64,000 nucleotides of DNA from contig CAJQUN010000342.1 of the NCBI GenBank assembly GCA_907163345.1, positions 558,001-622,000 of the forward strand, in the 5' to 3' direction. Under the pieces are notes generated by a model. The model worked only from the letters and a program-made list of their open reading frames with translations. It ran no database searches and was not told the origin of the DNA. Positions 35,250 to 47,845 of this stretch are shown piece by piece; position 1 is the first letter of the stretch; each line of letters starts with the position of its first letter. Made by a program: the position numbers and the translations under genes. The DNA is from Haberlea rhodopensis. Lineage: Eukaryota; Streptophyta; Magnoliopsida; Lamiales; Gesneriaceae.

Positions 35250-38200
35250 TGTAGGGTCTTCCTACCTTAACATCATACTAATAACGTATTATGGACTAAA
35301 CATGCATTAATAACATCTTAGGGTACCGGTTGTAGCTTTGAGCTAATAAGATTACAGGCCAAAAATAAAATTTCAAAACTTAATAATTACATTCTCGATA
35401 ATGAATGTTAAAGCTATAGATTTACACTACTCCTAGAGTAGAGACTATCCAAAATCCTGTATCCTATATTCTTTCATGCTCCTTTTAGGTCACTGCCTCA
35501 ACCCGACCCTTAGCCCTTCAGTCCAAAAGTGTACCTACAGGAATAACCCATCATGAGCATGTACATCATTACTTAACATCATAAGGTAATGGCATATAAA
35601 TAAATGCATGAAAATAATCGTAACATATACTTCCTGGTTAATCGCATTAACCCACTTTGGTTGTCCCTGTTTCATAATCATGCACGTAGTCATTAGATCC
35701 TTGACATAATGATTAAAATCATACTTCACATATGTTCATAATCAACAATGTTATTTAGAAATGGGGATGTTTCTGGCCTTGTTATGTCAGCGGAACAATT
35801 GCCCCCCTCGCTTAGACATATAGCGGTACTGTGATACCCCTCGCTACACCTTGATAGCGGATGTATATCCTCGCTAGCTATGTCAGCGGTAAGTACCTTC
35901 CTCGCTTTCCCATAACAACTACCAGAACACTCTACCATTCTCAATAACATAGTTAAACATACATCATCATCATCATATCATAAACATCATCATCTTATAA
36001 ACATCATCATCTTGTAAACATCATCATCTTATAAACATCATCATCTTATCATAAATACTTATGCAATCATTGTGTAGGCATAGTATGGGAGTGCGTTTTA
36101 CCATCCGATGCCCGTACGTTTCTTACGTACCTTAATTCCCAAAAGCGGAGAAGTTGGAGAACTTTATCTCCTTGATGTTGTTGGTACCTGGGATGATTCT
36201 CTTGAGGACTCCAAATCCTACAACAAATCTGTGATGACCAGGGATTATAGATGTTAATCCCGTAGTGTTAAAAATCCCTAAAGTTGTTTTACGTGGCGAT
36301 TTGGAGTTTAATCGCGATGTTGGGCCTTCCGGGCTCGTTTATTTGGGTAGTTGGGATCGTTGGATCCCGAGGTTGAGATTGTATTCACATTACGGTGTAA
36401 AACCTAAGAGTTGGGTTTTTGATGTGTCTCGGAATCTCGGGTGCTTGTGTGAGCACCGGTAGGGGGTTTTGGTGTTAGAGAGAGAATTTTTGAAAACAGA
36501 TGATTTTTAATGAATCACGATGTATTTGTGGGGCTATTAGTTTTTCGGGGTATTTTGCTATAAATACCATTTGAACCCAAGATTTAATTAAAAATCTCAT
36601 TTCAGCCCTCCAAACCCATCCCTTTCTCTCTCCCCGCCGAACCCGTCTGCCCAGCCCCCATCCGCGCGAAAAAACGCTTCGCCTGCCGCCGTCCCGCCGC
36701 CGTCTCGTCGAGGCGCAGCCATCCCCTCCGGCAATTCGAAGTTTTGTCGCGTTTTGAAGTCGGATTTTGCAGATGAGCGCCGATCCCCAAATTCTAGGGT
36801 TCTTCGATTTCGGTCGATTTTACTTCCGATTTTCGATTGGGTAACGTTCTTTACCTCTTTTTCGTCCCTCTCATGTTATTCCCTGCTAAATTTGGAGGTA
36901 TTGTGTTCGAATTTGTGGAGTTTGATTCGAATTTCATGATGTTTGAGGGGTTTATGTTCGATTTTGGGGGTTTTTGGCATGAGGATGATGATTCTTGTTG
37001 TTATTCGATTTATTCATGTTTAAATGAATTATGATGCTTAATTAGGTTCGAATCGAGTTGTTATGGTTCGAATTTTGCCCTATTTTGGTGAGGGTTTGAT
37101 TTCGAATTTTGGGGGTTTTGGCTATGGGTTGATGATTCATGTTAGGGATCGTTTATTACATGTCTTAGATGATTTATGATGCTTGGTTGGGTTCGAATTG
37201 TGATGCTAGGGTTCGAATTATTGAAGGTGTTCTTGAGCAATTTTTCGATATGTCGCATTTGTTTTCCCTCCCTGCATGTACCCTGCCCCGGGTCTTTTAA
37301 ATGATTTATTGTCTTGTGTTGACAATATTTTGAGGGTTATGGATGTGCTTGAGCATGTGTTACATGTTCGTAAATAATTGTGAATTATTTATCGTGTTAG
37401 CACATCGTTCCTCGGGGCATGGAACTCGAGCAAGGTTTGGCTCGGACTTCGAGGATTTAAGGTACGTTTAGCGTACGAGCATAGCTTAAATGATGTTTTA
37501 CAAGTATGATGCATGAATTAAATACATGAAATGTCTTACTATGATGGCACCGGGACTTGGTTACGTTATTTTGATTCACATGATGAAATGCTTGGTGCCG
37601 CTATGAAGCGAGCAAATGATGGGTGTGGTCGCTACGGAGCGAACACCAGTAGTATGACGCTACTTTGAAGTAAGAAATGAAAATGTGGTATTGATTAGAT
37701 ATCTAGGATATCTGTATTTTATTCCCTATTGGTAATGAATAGGAACAGAGACGTAGTTAATCAGAGAAGTGATTAACTAGTATCGGAAGTTAAGGAAATC
37801 TCATTATGATATCTAGAATTACGATAATTGCTAGATAAAGAAAGATGTTATGAAATGTTGTTAATTCGAAACTGGTTAGGGTTAACCAATATGATGATTA
37901 ACTGCATATTCAGGATTTGATGATTTATCTGTTTTGAGAACAGGGTTATTACAGGAGTACGCTAGGATGAGGATGATACCATCCAGGAAGTGTCACATAT
38001 GTTCCACAATATTTACATTTTCGTAAATTATGTATTATGTCATTATGATTATGAAATTGTGGAATTGGTATGCTCACCCCGTTGGGGGCTGTCTCTGTTG
38101 GGGGCAGGTGAACAGGTACATCGATGGCTTTGGAGATGAGCTCGAGCTGTTGATTGGATGTACTCTCAGGATCGTGGTACCAGGGCTTGATGGAGCACGG

Positions 38201-39284
38201 TATCTTATAGAGTACCTACATATATATATATATATACCCATGATGGTTATACACATATTTATGATGCTCGCATGTGAGCACGATTATACTTGTTTATGGG
38301 TTGTATATAAAGGCATGAGCCTTTCTCTCTTTCATTCTATGTTGCATGCAATTAGAGGTAGAATTGCTAAAGATTATGAGAGTCATTGGTGTATTGTGGG
38401 CGTTGAAACCCACTTTTGTTGCCATATGTATGGTGTCTTCCCTGGCTGGGAATTTACTTGATATTGCTGCATTCTGATGAGTATTATGTTTTCCCTGGCC
38501 GGGAATTATGTTATGTGTTGTACTTTTATTTCGGGATAGCTCTATTTATGGGGAGACTCTGCCCAAATTTTTATAAAAGTCCACAATGCAAAAAGTGATG
38601 TAATGGGCGAACTTTATGAGTCTCTTGTTATTAGGATGATGAACTTATAACATTGTTTGTTAAAGAAAACTTTGTAATTGCCATTCAATGGTAAAGTATC
38701 ATCTGAGTTCCCGAATGATTTTATGGAAAGCATGTGCCACACATAATGATTAATACACTAATCAAGGGTTAAGTATATGGGGTCCTTACGAAATCCCACA
38801 AACAAGACTTTTGTGAAGATTCCTCCTTCCTCATTTGCCAAATTTCGAAAAATGGGAAGTGGTAGGGTTTGAGAGTGAATTCGGGGATTTTATAGTGATT
38901 GGGAAAAGTGAGGTAAAAAAGGATGGTATAGTGGGGTTAAAAGGGGTTATGAAGATTAATTAAAATTGTACCCCACCAATTAACATAATGTATAAAATAC
39001 CCCAACATGGTATTTTAAAAGCATTTTACAAAAATGCAACAAACTTCCACTAAATCCATATTTTCCTCATAATTAACACCCAATAAAATTAAATCATGTT
39101 AACACCTCATTTCCCAACATGCATAACATGCACCCTGAAATGCAAACCCCAGGTTACGCCTATCAAGTGACTAAGCATTTCAACATGATAATTAATTTCA
39201 ACACATAAATCAATTATCACCATAATTAATCATATAAATATTATTAATGCCCAAATTGCATATAATTAATTTCGAGGCATCACA
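35250..39284 (-). mobile_element. 3' LTR, array-deleted, with nested plus-strand LTR
   Basis: TGTAGGGTCTTCC to TTCGAGGCATCACA, interrupted by 36230-38790. The own sequence totals about 1.47 kb, against about 2 kb for relatives: the segment from just after the GGGATGATTCT motif (36200) to CTTGAGGACTCC is gone, taking the palindrome array and A/C tract. AGCGG/CTCGCT modules at 35790-35910, CATCAT tract at 35960-36060. Confidence 0.93.
36230..38790 (+). mobile_element. Plus-strand solo LTR, TSD AAATC
   Basis: 2561 bp, TGTGATGACCAGGG to GGTCCTTACG (terminal A mutated to G). TSD AAATC at 36225-36229 and 38791-38795. The empty site is visible in the sister LTR near 60146. Its 5' end matches the element-sense start of the 4572-6829 LTR. 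A CT-rich GC-rich stretch at 36600-36730 could be near the transcription start; GTACGTTTAGCGTACG lies near 37464-37480. ORFs such as 38030-38461 lack domains and I do not call them genes. Confidence 0.93.
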
Positions 39285-39343
39285 ATACTCCCCTACTTAT
39301 AAGATTTTGTCCTCGAAATCGCATGCACTTACCCAAAATGAAA

Positions 39344-41399
39344 CTAAACATAAATCATACCAGAAAATAGTTCCGGGTAATGCTGCACCATATGCCGTTC
39401 CGTCTCCCACGTAGCCTCCTCGACACCCCGACGATCCCACTGAACTTTGACCATCGGTATAACCTTGATTCGTAATCTGCGATCCTCTCGATCTAGAATT
39501 CTAATTGGTCGTTCAACGTAGGATACATCTGAGTCCAACTGCACTTCAGTAGGCTGTAATACATGAGATGGGTCTGGCTCATACTTCCGTAACATAGAGA
39601 CGTGAAAAACATCATGAATCCCAGATAAAGACGGCGGTAGAGCTAAACGGTAGGCCAAAGTACCGATACGCTGCAATACTTCATACGGCCCAACATACCT
39701 CGGAGATAACTTCTCCCGCATACCAAAACAAACCACACCCATGAAAGGTGAGATTTTCAAGAAGACCTTGTCTCCCACTTGAAATTCTAGCGGTCGTCGT
39801 CGCTTATTGAAATATGCTGCTTGTCTATCCTGGGCCGCTTTCATCTTCTGGCGTATCAACTTAATCTTTTCTTCCATATCCTTTATCATATCCGGTCCTC
39901 CGACCGCTTTACTAGTCAAGTCCTCCCAATACAGCGGTGACCTACAGCGTCGTCCGTAAAGAGCTTCAAAATGGGCCATTTGAATGCTCGCCTGATAGCT
40001 GTTATTATACGAGAACTCCACTAGTGGTAATGAATCTTGCCATGGAGTATCAAACTCCAATACACATGCCCTCAGCATATCTTCGAGCATCTGTATAGTA
40101 CGCTCCGTCTGGCCGTCTGTCTGAGGGTGGTAAGCTATACTCAGTCTCACCTCTGTGCCCAAAGCTGTCTGGAGACCCTCCCAGAAATGTGAAGTAAACC
40201 TTGGATCTCTGTCAGACACAATCGAGACTGGAACCCCATGCAACCTCACCACATCCCGTACATATAATTGGGCCATCTTTAGGTATGTGAAAGTCATACA
40301 GTAAGGGATGAAATGAGCTACCTTCGTCAGCCTATCCACGATCACCCAGATCGCATCAAATCCAGAGGCCGTCCTTGGCAAGTGGGTCACGAAGTCCATA
40401 GATATGTGCTCCCACTTCCATTCAGGTACCTCTAAAGTCTTCAGTTCGCCACCAGGCCTCTGCCTCTCCGCTTTTACTTGCTGACAAATCAAGCACTTCT
40501 TGACAAAGGTGATGACGTCTCTTTTCATCCGTCTCCACCAAAACTGGTCGCATAAGTCCTTGTACATCTTTCTCCCACCTGGATGTATGCTAAACCTGCT
40601 GCTATGAGCACGGTGCAAGATCCCTTGACGCAACTCTGGTGTCCTCGGCACTACCCAACGGTTACCAAGTCTCAAGGAACCATCTTCTGCCACTCTGAAC
40701 TTTGATGGCTGTCCCTGGAGTACTATCGATGACCATCTCTGAACCTCATCATCCGACCTCTGGGCTTTCCTGATAGTCTCAAATATGCATGGCTCAGCCA
40801 ATAAGGTTGACACTCGCACCGGCGACGTGGCCACATCGAAATCATAGCCCAGATGGCAATAAGAAGTCATCATAGCTGATAAACTCATGGCATCCTCAGC
40901 AGTACTCTTCACCTTCCGACTTAAGGCGTCTGCTATCAAGTTTGCTTTACCAGGATGGTACTCAATTTCACAATCATAATCCTTGAGTAAATCCATCAAT
41001 CTTCTTTGCCTCATATTCAGCTCCGCTTGGGTGAATAAGAACTTCAAGCTCTTATGGTCCGTATAAATGGTAAACGTCGTACCATATAGGTAATGCCTCC
41101 AAATTTTCAAGGCGAAAATGATAGCCGCCAGTTCCAAATCGTGAAATGGGTATCTGGTCTCATGAGGCTTCAACTGCCTCGAAGCATAAGCCACCACGTG
41201 CTTATCCTGCATCAATACACAGCCCAAACCCTGCAATGATGCATCCGTGTACAAGGCAAACCTCTTATTCTCAGAAGGAATCACCAATAAAGGTTCTGTA
41301 GTCAAACGACGCTTCAATTCTTGGAAGCTTTCCTCACAAGCTTCGGACCAATCGAACAGGACTCTTTTCTGAGTCAGCCGTGTCAACGGCTTAGCGATC
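39344..41399 (-). pseudogene. Tekay-like pol: RNase H, integrase, chromodomain
   Basis: Open frame of 680 residues from 41386. RNase H (about 10-155) with D48, E85, D110 and D153. Integrase HHCC zinc finger (H258/H261, H268, C298, C301), then the DDE core with D331, D392 and E428. A GPY motif is at 566-568 and a chromodomain at about 627-675 (VKVQWDRRGVEEATW), the Tekay/Del hallmark thought to guide integration to heterochromatin. All catalytic residues are present. It is separated from RT upstream by one frameshift at about 41401 (GGATTC-T-AAG, two bases missing relative to a GFSK reading). Confidence 0.95.
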
Positions 41400-42061
41400 T
41401 TAGAATCCCTCGACGAGACGTCGGTAATAACCCGCTAAACCAAGGAAGCTCCGTATCTCGGGTACAGAAGTGGGTGCAGCCCACTCCATCACAGCTTCAA
41501 CCTTCATGGGATCTACAGATATCCCGCTGCTAGATATAACATGACCCAAGAACACCACACTGTTCAACCAGAACTCGCACTTGCTAAGCTTTGCATATAA
41601 CTGATGATCCCTAGGGATCTGGAGTACTGTCCTCAAGTGCTTCACGTGTTCCTCTTTGGTCCGGGAGTAAATGAGTATATCGTCAATGAAAACAATGACA
41701 AACTGATCCAAATATGGTTGAAATACTCTGTTCATCAGTCTCATAAAGACAGCTGGGGCATTTGTCACCCCAAAAGGCATGACTAAGAATTCATAGTGCC
41801 CATACCTAGTCCTGAAAGCTGTCTTCTGAACATCATCTTCCCTTACCCGAATCTGATGATACCCCGACCTCAGATCGATCTTACTGTAGAGCTTCGTACC
41901 CTGCAACTGGTCAAACAAATCATCGATCCTCGGAAGTGGATACTTATTCTTCACGGTGGCTTTGTTCAGTTGTCTGTAATCGATGCACAGACGCATCGAA
42001 CCATCTTTCTTTTTGACAAATAGGACTGGTGCATCCCAGGGCGATACACTAGGGCGTATGT
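41400..42061 (-). pseudogene. Tekay-like RT core
   Basis: RT from SVSPWDAPVLFVKKKDG (42061) through MRLCIDYRQLNK (41996) to LVEGF. Counting from Met 41996, the catalytic residues are D41 (KIDLRSGY) and D105-D106 (FIDD). Intact in this stretch, but the upstream part of the gene lies 15 kb away beyond the insertion whose TSD TATGT is at 42057-42061. A frameshift at the downstream end puts RNase H in another frame. Confidence 0.95.
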
Positions 42062-42834
42062 TGTAAGGACCCTTGTTCCTTAAATGCGGATAAAGGTGTA
42101 AATAAAATTTTCGTTCATAAACGGAGTATAAAAATCGTGTTGATGCCTTGAGCTATTACATTACAGTGCCAAAATAAAGTTCCAAAAAGGGATTAGTTAC
42201 ATTCCCAACCAATGAATGTTAATCCTATAGCTTTACACTACTCCTAGAGTAGATATTATACAAAAGAATGCCAGCTACCAATAGCACTCCTCACTAGCTC
42301 ACCGCATCAACTCGCCTTAGCCCGTCCGCCCAAAAGTACCTACAGGACACAACCCCAAAACCATGAGCATGTATATAAATCATATTCACAATAATATGAT
42401 TGTAATTTAAATGCATAGACCGAAAATACGATTTACTCTCTGTATTTAATACATTTAAAAGCTCCATTGGTTGTTCCTGTACCACAATCATAATAAATAG
42501 ATTATAATACCAAGACTGTATGTCATGACATGCACCGATTTCCATGTATACCGTGTTCAATTCCCGAGTCTTATTATATCAGTGGCATAATACCCCTCGC
42601 GTTAACATGACAGCGGAAATACCCCTCGCTTAGACAATACCAGCGGCACTAATATCCCTCGCTATAAATATGACAGCGGTCGTGTTCTTCGCTTCATATT
42701 AGCGGCAAATATTCTCTCATCGCTACGGTATGACAGCGGCAAGTATTCACATCGCTACGCCACTGGCGGCAAGTATTCTCCATCACTGGAATATAATCCT
42801 GACTCACAATCACATGCACAAATGCATCCCATAA
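42062..42834 (-). mobile_element. LTR with TSD TATGT, left part
   Basis: TGTAAGGACCCTTG onward, about 773 bp up to AAATGCATCCCATAATC. It carries AGCGG/CTCGCT modules (42570-42770). The rest of this LTR is at 55878-57200, and the two ends carry TSD TATGT (42057-42061 and 57201-57205). At 42834 it switches abruptly to gag; ATAATC is shared by both sequences at the junction. Confidence 0.9.
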
Positions 42835-43256
42835 TCTGACACCGGCATGGTACCTTGCTTCAACTTATTAAACTCATCCTCTTTAGCTTGACGTGCAGCC
42901 GCTGAAAAGTATCGGGCCAGGAATCTAGTTCGAAACAGCTTCCAATTTACCTCTTGACCCTGTGCCCCCTGCTCAATCACGGTGGTCCTCCACCACATCA
43001 GTGCTTTCTTAGCTAATTGGAATTCTGCTAGCCTTATCCATGCCGTCTTTGCACACGGGGCTGCTACAAATATTTGCTCTATCCTTTCTAGCCATTCCTC
43101 GGCTCGCTCCCCTGTTTCAGTCCCTTCAAAAGTCGGGGGCCGATACGCTAGAAACTGAGTCAAACTCAACTCTCCCGGCAATAACTGTTGCTCGGACGGT
43201 TCTTCGCCTAAGGCTGGCGGGGGTAGGGGATTCGTGCGCCCCGCACTAGCGTTCAC
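42835..43256 (-). pseudogene. gag N-terminal fragment of a truncated element
   Basis: Frame from 43256: NASAGRTNPLPPPALGEEP, the conserved WLERIEQIFVAAPCAKTAW and FQLAKKALMWW, RYFSAAARQAKEDEF, TMPVSD, then seven residues of LTR-derived sequence (YGMHLCM). All of gag's second half, PR and pol are missing. The flanking PBS (43473-43484) and LTR (43489-45497) show it belonged to a full element. Confidence 0.9.
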
Positions 43257-43472
43257 ACTTACCGCTCACCAATGTCGATATTTGCTGCCAAACTACAACA
43301 CAAGGGTTAACAACAAGATCCAAAAGCAGTTCATATAAACATCGTTAGAAAACCATAACATGATATCATAACACCCATATACTTCATGTGCAACATAATA
43401 TGTCAAAAGTAAGCGCCTAGCCAACCTACTGCTAAGGCTACCCTTCACTCATCCCCGGGTTATCTACCCACT

Positions 43473-43484
43473 GCTCTGATACCA
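43473..43484 (-). other. Primer-binding site (tRNA-iMet)
   Basis: Minus strand TGGTATCAGAGC, exact, 4 bases from the LTR end at 43489. The leader between it and gag (43257-43472) matches those at 50936-51149 and 59002-59190. Confidence 0.92.
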
Positions 43485-43488
43485 CTAA

Positions 43489-45497
43489 TGTAGGGTCTTC
43501 CTACCTTAACATCATTTTAATAGCGTATTATGAACTAAACATATATTAGAGACATCTTAGAGTTCTGGTTGTTATGTGAGCTCAAAGTAATTACAGGCCA
43601 AAATGAAACTTCAATAGTTATTTAATTACATTCCCCAAAATGAATGTTAAGGCTAACAAAATCCTGTATCTATCTTCTTATGATCCTTTAGCTCACCATC
43701 TCAACCCGACCCTTAGTCTCGATCCAAAAGTGTACCTACAGGAACAACCCATCGTGAGCATGTACATCGTTACTTAACATCGTAAATAAATGGCATATAA
43801 ATAATGCATGGAAATGATTGATAGCATATACTTCCTGTTTAATAGTACTATCCTTCCTTGGTTGTCCCTGTGTCATAATTACGCGTATAGTCATTAGTTC
43901 AAGACATGAATGATTAACATCATATTTCGTATATAAGCTCACATCAATCCATGTTAATTAGAAATGGGACTATCCGGGTTCAATTATGACAGCGGCACAA
44001 TTGGCCCCCTCGCTCGACATAACTCATCGTATGATACCCATCGCTACGCCTTGATAGCGGATGTATCTCTTATTCAGCGGATGATACCCATCGCTACACC
44101 TTGATAGCGGATGTACCCCATCGCTCAGCGGATGATACCCATCGCTACACCTTGATAGCGGATGTACCCCATCGCTCAGTTATGTGAGCGGCAAGACCTT
44201 CCTCGCTTGCCCATAATAGTCACCGGACATTCAACCATTCTAAATAGCATAGTCAAACATGCGTCATCATCTTATAAGCATCATCATTTCAAACATTATC
44301 ATCTTATCATAATTGACATCGTAACATCATATCATCTTCATTTATCACAACTTCATCATCATAAACTTATTCATCATAATCATCATAATCATCATCATCA
44401 ATACTTATGCAATTAATGCAAAGTCATAGTTTAGGAATATGTTACCGTTTGATGCCCGTACGTTTCTTACGTACCTTTTCAAAATATTGTGAAGTTGTAG
44501 TACTTTATCTCCTCGAGGTCGTTGGTACCTGGGATGGTTCTACACAACCATACAAATCAATATTAGAAGCTAAACAATAGCCCAATACCAAAAATTCTAT
44601 AAAAAACATCATTTTTCAAAATTACACAGCTGGCGATCGATCGCTTCGCTGAGGCGATCGATCGCCTCAATTTCTTCTTCGCGGCGATCGATCGCGCCAA
44701 ATGTGGCGATCGATCGCCTATCCTTTGATTTGGCTACTGCCTCTCGGCGATCGGTCGCCTCATTTCAGGCGATCGATCGCCTGCCCTGTTCTTCGCCCAC
44801 TGTACTTAGGCGATCGGTCGCCTCTTTTCAGGCGATCGATCGCCTCGCACAGGTACACGTTTTTCACCATTTTACACCAAAAATTACTTCCCAACTTCCA
44901 CAACACTTATACCAACAAACTCAAAACACAAAAACACTTTAAACCTTCAATATACATCATAAAACCACTAAAAATCCAACATCCTACAAAGAATCACACT
45001 AACCCAAACAAACCCATTTCAAACCCTTTTTAAAACCCTTCCAAACTCAATCAACACTTCAAGAACATCAATGAGATATATATATAAACATCATAGGCAC
45101 TAAATCTTACCAAGAAGTGCAAGAACAAAGCTTTTACAAGGATTTCTTCCCACCCTTAGGTCAAAATTCGAAAATGAGGGGAAAAGGGTTTTGGGAGAGT
45201 GATTTTGGGGATTTAAGTGTAAAGGGTAAAGTGAGGTGAAATGGTGGGTTAAGTGTTAAATCTTCATTTCTTTTAACTTGTACCCCAATAATTAACATGA
45301 TGTCTATAAAACACATTAACATGATAAGCATTTACAAAATGCAACCAATTAATCCCATATCATCCTCATAATAAAAATCAACATCCTTAAATCATGTTAC
45401 TTCTTCATTTCCCACGCATATCTTAATCATCGTAATAAATCATCATATGAGCATAATTAATATTTAGATTGCCATCAGTTAATTTCGGGGCATCACA
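43489..45497 (-). mobile_element. 5' LTR of the truncated element (copy 1 of the nested LTR)
   Basis: TGTAGGGTCTTCC to CGGGGCATCACA, 2009 bp, followed by TAAAT (45498-45502) inside another LTR. A near-identical copy is at 51522-53531 at the same position of the partner LTR (offset 8033-8034). AGCGGATG...CATCGCT modules (43980-44210), GTACG block (44443-44480), array 44633-44843. Confidence 0.94.
44633..44843. repeat. GCGATCGATCGC array, 4 pairs
   Basis: Starts at 44633, 44654, 44684, 44706, 44747, 44769, 44810 and 44832; pair spacings 21, 22, 22, 22. The copies at 44747 and 44810 are GCGATCGGTCGC. Offsets match the array at 20749 within 1 bp. Confidence 0.96.
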
Positions 45498-45502
45498 TAA
45501 AT

Positions 45503-47845
45503 AAATGCATGAAAGTAATTGATAACATATACTTCCTGGTTAATCGTATTAATCCTCTTTGGTTGTCCCTGTTTCATAGTCATGCATAAAATCATTAGTT
45601 CTTGCCATAAATGATTAAACATCATACTTCACATATATGCTCACAACAAACTATGTTAATTAGAAATGGGACTGTCCGGGTTCCATTATGACAGCGGTAT
45701 AATTGGCCCCCCTCGCTCGACATAACACATCATATGATACCCATCGCTACACCTTGATAGCGGATGTATTTCTTTGTTCAGCGGATGATACCCCTCGCTA
45801 CGCCTTGATAGCGGATGTACCCCCTCGCTTAGCGGATGATACCCATCACTACACCTTGATAGCGGATGTACCCCATCGCTCAGCGGATGATAAACATCGC
45901 TACACTTGATAGCGGATGTACCCCATCGCTCATTTATGTGAGCGGCAAGACCTTCCTCGCTTGCCCATAATAACCACCGGACATTCAACCATTCTTAAGA
46001 ACATAGTTTCATATTCATCATAAACATCATAGCATCTTATAAACATCATCATCTTGTAAACATCATTATCATATAAGCATTATCATCTTATAGACATCAT
46101 CGTCTCATCATAATCGTTATAGTAACGTCTTATCATCATCATTCATCATAACATAATCTTAAGCATCTTGTCATCTTTATTCATCATAAAATCATCTTTA
46201 TTCATCATAACATCATCGTAAGTATCTTATCATCTTGATTCATTATCAAATCATCTTCATCATGGACTTACTTATCATAACATCATCTTAAACATCTTAT
46301 CATTTTTATTCATTATGTACACCATCATGGCATCGTAAATTCTTATGCAATCATAGTATGATCATAATATAGGAGTATGGCCTCTTGCCATATGGGCATC
46401 TTACCCCGTGGCGTCTTAACACATAATAACATCGTATCCCATCATCATAAACTTACTTATCAAAATCATCATCATAAGCTTCATCATCATAATCATCATC
46501 ATCATAACTTGCTTATCATAATCATCATTATAAACATCATATCATCTTCATTTATCATAACATCATCATCATAAACTTGCTTATCATAATCATCATTATA
46601 AACATCATATCATCTTCATTTATCATAACATCATCATAAACATCGTAAATACTTATGCAATTAATGCATAGTCAGAGTTAGGAGTGTGTTACCGTCCGAT
46701 GCCCGTACGCTTCTTACGTACCTTAATTCCAAAAGTGGAGAAATTGAAGAACTCTATCTTCTCGATGTTGTTGGCACCTGGGATGGTTCTACACAACCAT
46801 ACAAATCGATATTAGAAGCTAAACAATAGCCAAATACCAAAAATTCAACAAAAAACATCATTTTCCAACTTTTACACAGTGGCGATCGATCGCTACTTGA
46901 GGCGATCGATCGCCTCAAATTTTTCTTCGCGGCGATCGATCGCTTCAAACATGGCGATCGATCGCCTAACACTTGGATTGGCTACTGCCTCTATGCGATC
47001 GGTCGCCTCATTTTAGGCGATCAATCGCCTCCCCTGCGAAAATGGTACTGCCCTATGGCGATCGGTCGCCTCTTTTCAGGCGATCGATCGCCTCGCACAG
47101 AGTCGCGATTTTTCACCATTTTTGTACATTTTTCGAGCTCATCCTCATACCTTACAAAACCAAACTTTCCTACAACATCAATAACATCATAACTCACTAG
47201 AACCCACATAAAACACTTCAAAAAATCATACCCCAACAACATAAAACACATACCCAACCAAACCCACATAAATCACTTCAAAATCATCCCATTTCAAAAC
47301 TAAACATCATAAAAACTTTAGGATTGGTTCCATACCTCTTGAGGATCCAAAATCTTACTAAGATTTCAACAAATGGAGAGTGTGCAAGGATTTCTCCTCC
47401 TCCTCCTTGGCTTGGACGAAAATGGGATGAAAATGATAGGGTTCGGATGAATTTGGGGATTTAAGAGTGAAAAGGGTAAAGTGAGGGGAAGAGAGGGTGT
47501 AGTGGGGTGTATGGGTTAATTAAATTGTACCCAAAAATTAACATGATGTATAAAATACCCCAACATGGTATTTTAAAAGCATTTTACAAAAATGCAACCA
47601 ACTTCATTAAATCCATACTTTCCTCATAATTAACAATCAACACAATTAAATCATGTTAATACCCCATTTTCTATCATGCATAACATGCACCTTGAAACGT
47701 AACTCCCCTCCCGGGTCATACCTATCATGTGACTAAGCATTTCATCATGATAATTAATTTCAACACGTAAATCAATTATCCACATAATTAATCATATAAA
47801 CATAATTAATGCCTTAATTGTAATTAATCATTTCGGGGCGTCACA
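45503..47845 (-). mobile_element. 3' LTR remainder of the gag-less element
   Basis: Matches 53537-55877 almost exactly. It ends CGGGGCGTCACA, next to the purine tract (element sense AGTAGGGGAGTAA). The outer 356 bp of this LTR, present in the partner at 51166-51521, are missing. It contains AGCGG/CATCGCT modules (45690-45960), CATCAT tracts (46020-46640), GTACG block (46689-46725) and array 46882-47091. Confidence 0.92.
46882..47091. repeat. GCGATCGATCGC array, 4 pairs
   Basis: Starts at 46882, 46902, 46932, 46954, 46995, 47017, 47058 and 47080; pair spacings 20, 22, 22, 22. Variants: GCGATCGGTCGC at 46995 and 47058, GCGATCAATCGC at 47017. Confidence 0.96.

Noticed and set aside
36601..36790. 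GC-rich segment as a host gene exon
   Set aside because: Within the TSD-bounded solo LTR; better explained as the LTR's transcribed leader. Short frames have no similarity I recognise.
38030..38461. 143-aa plus-strand ORF in the 36230-38790 LTR
   Set aside because: Lies entirely within a solo LTR, no recognisable domain, includes a TATATA run.
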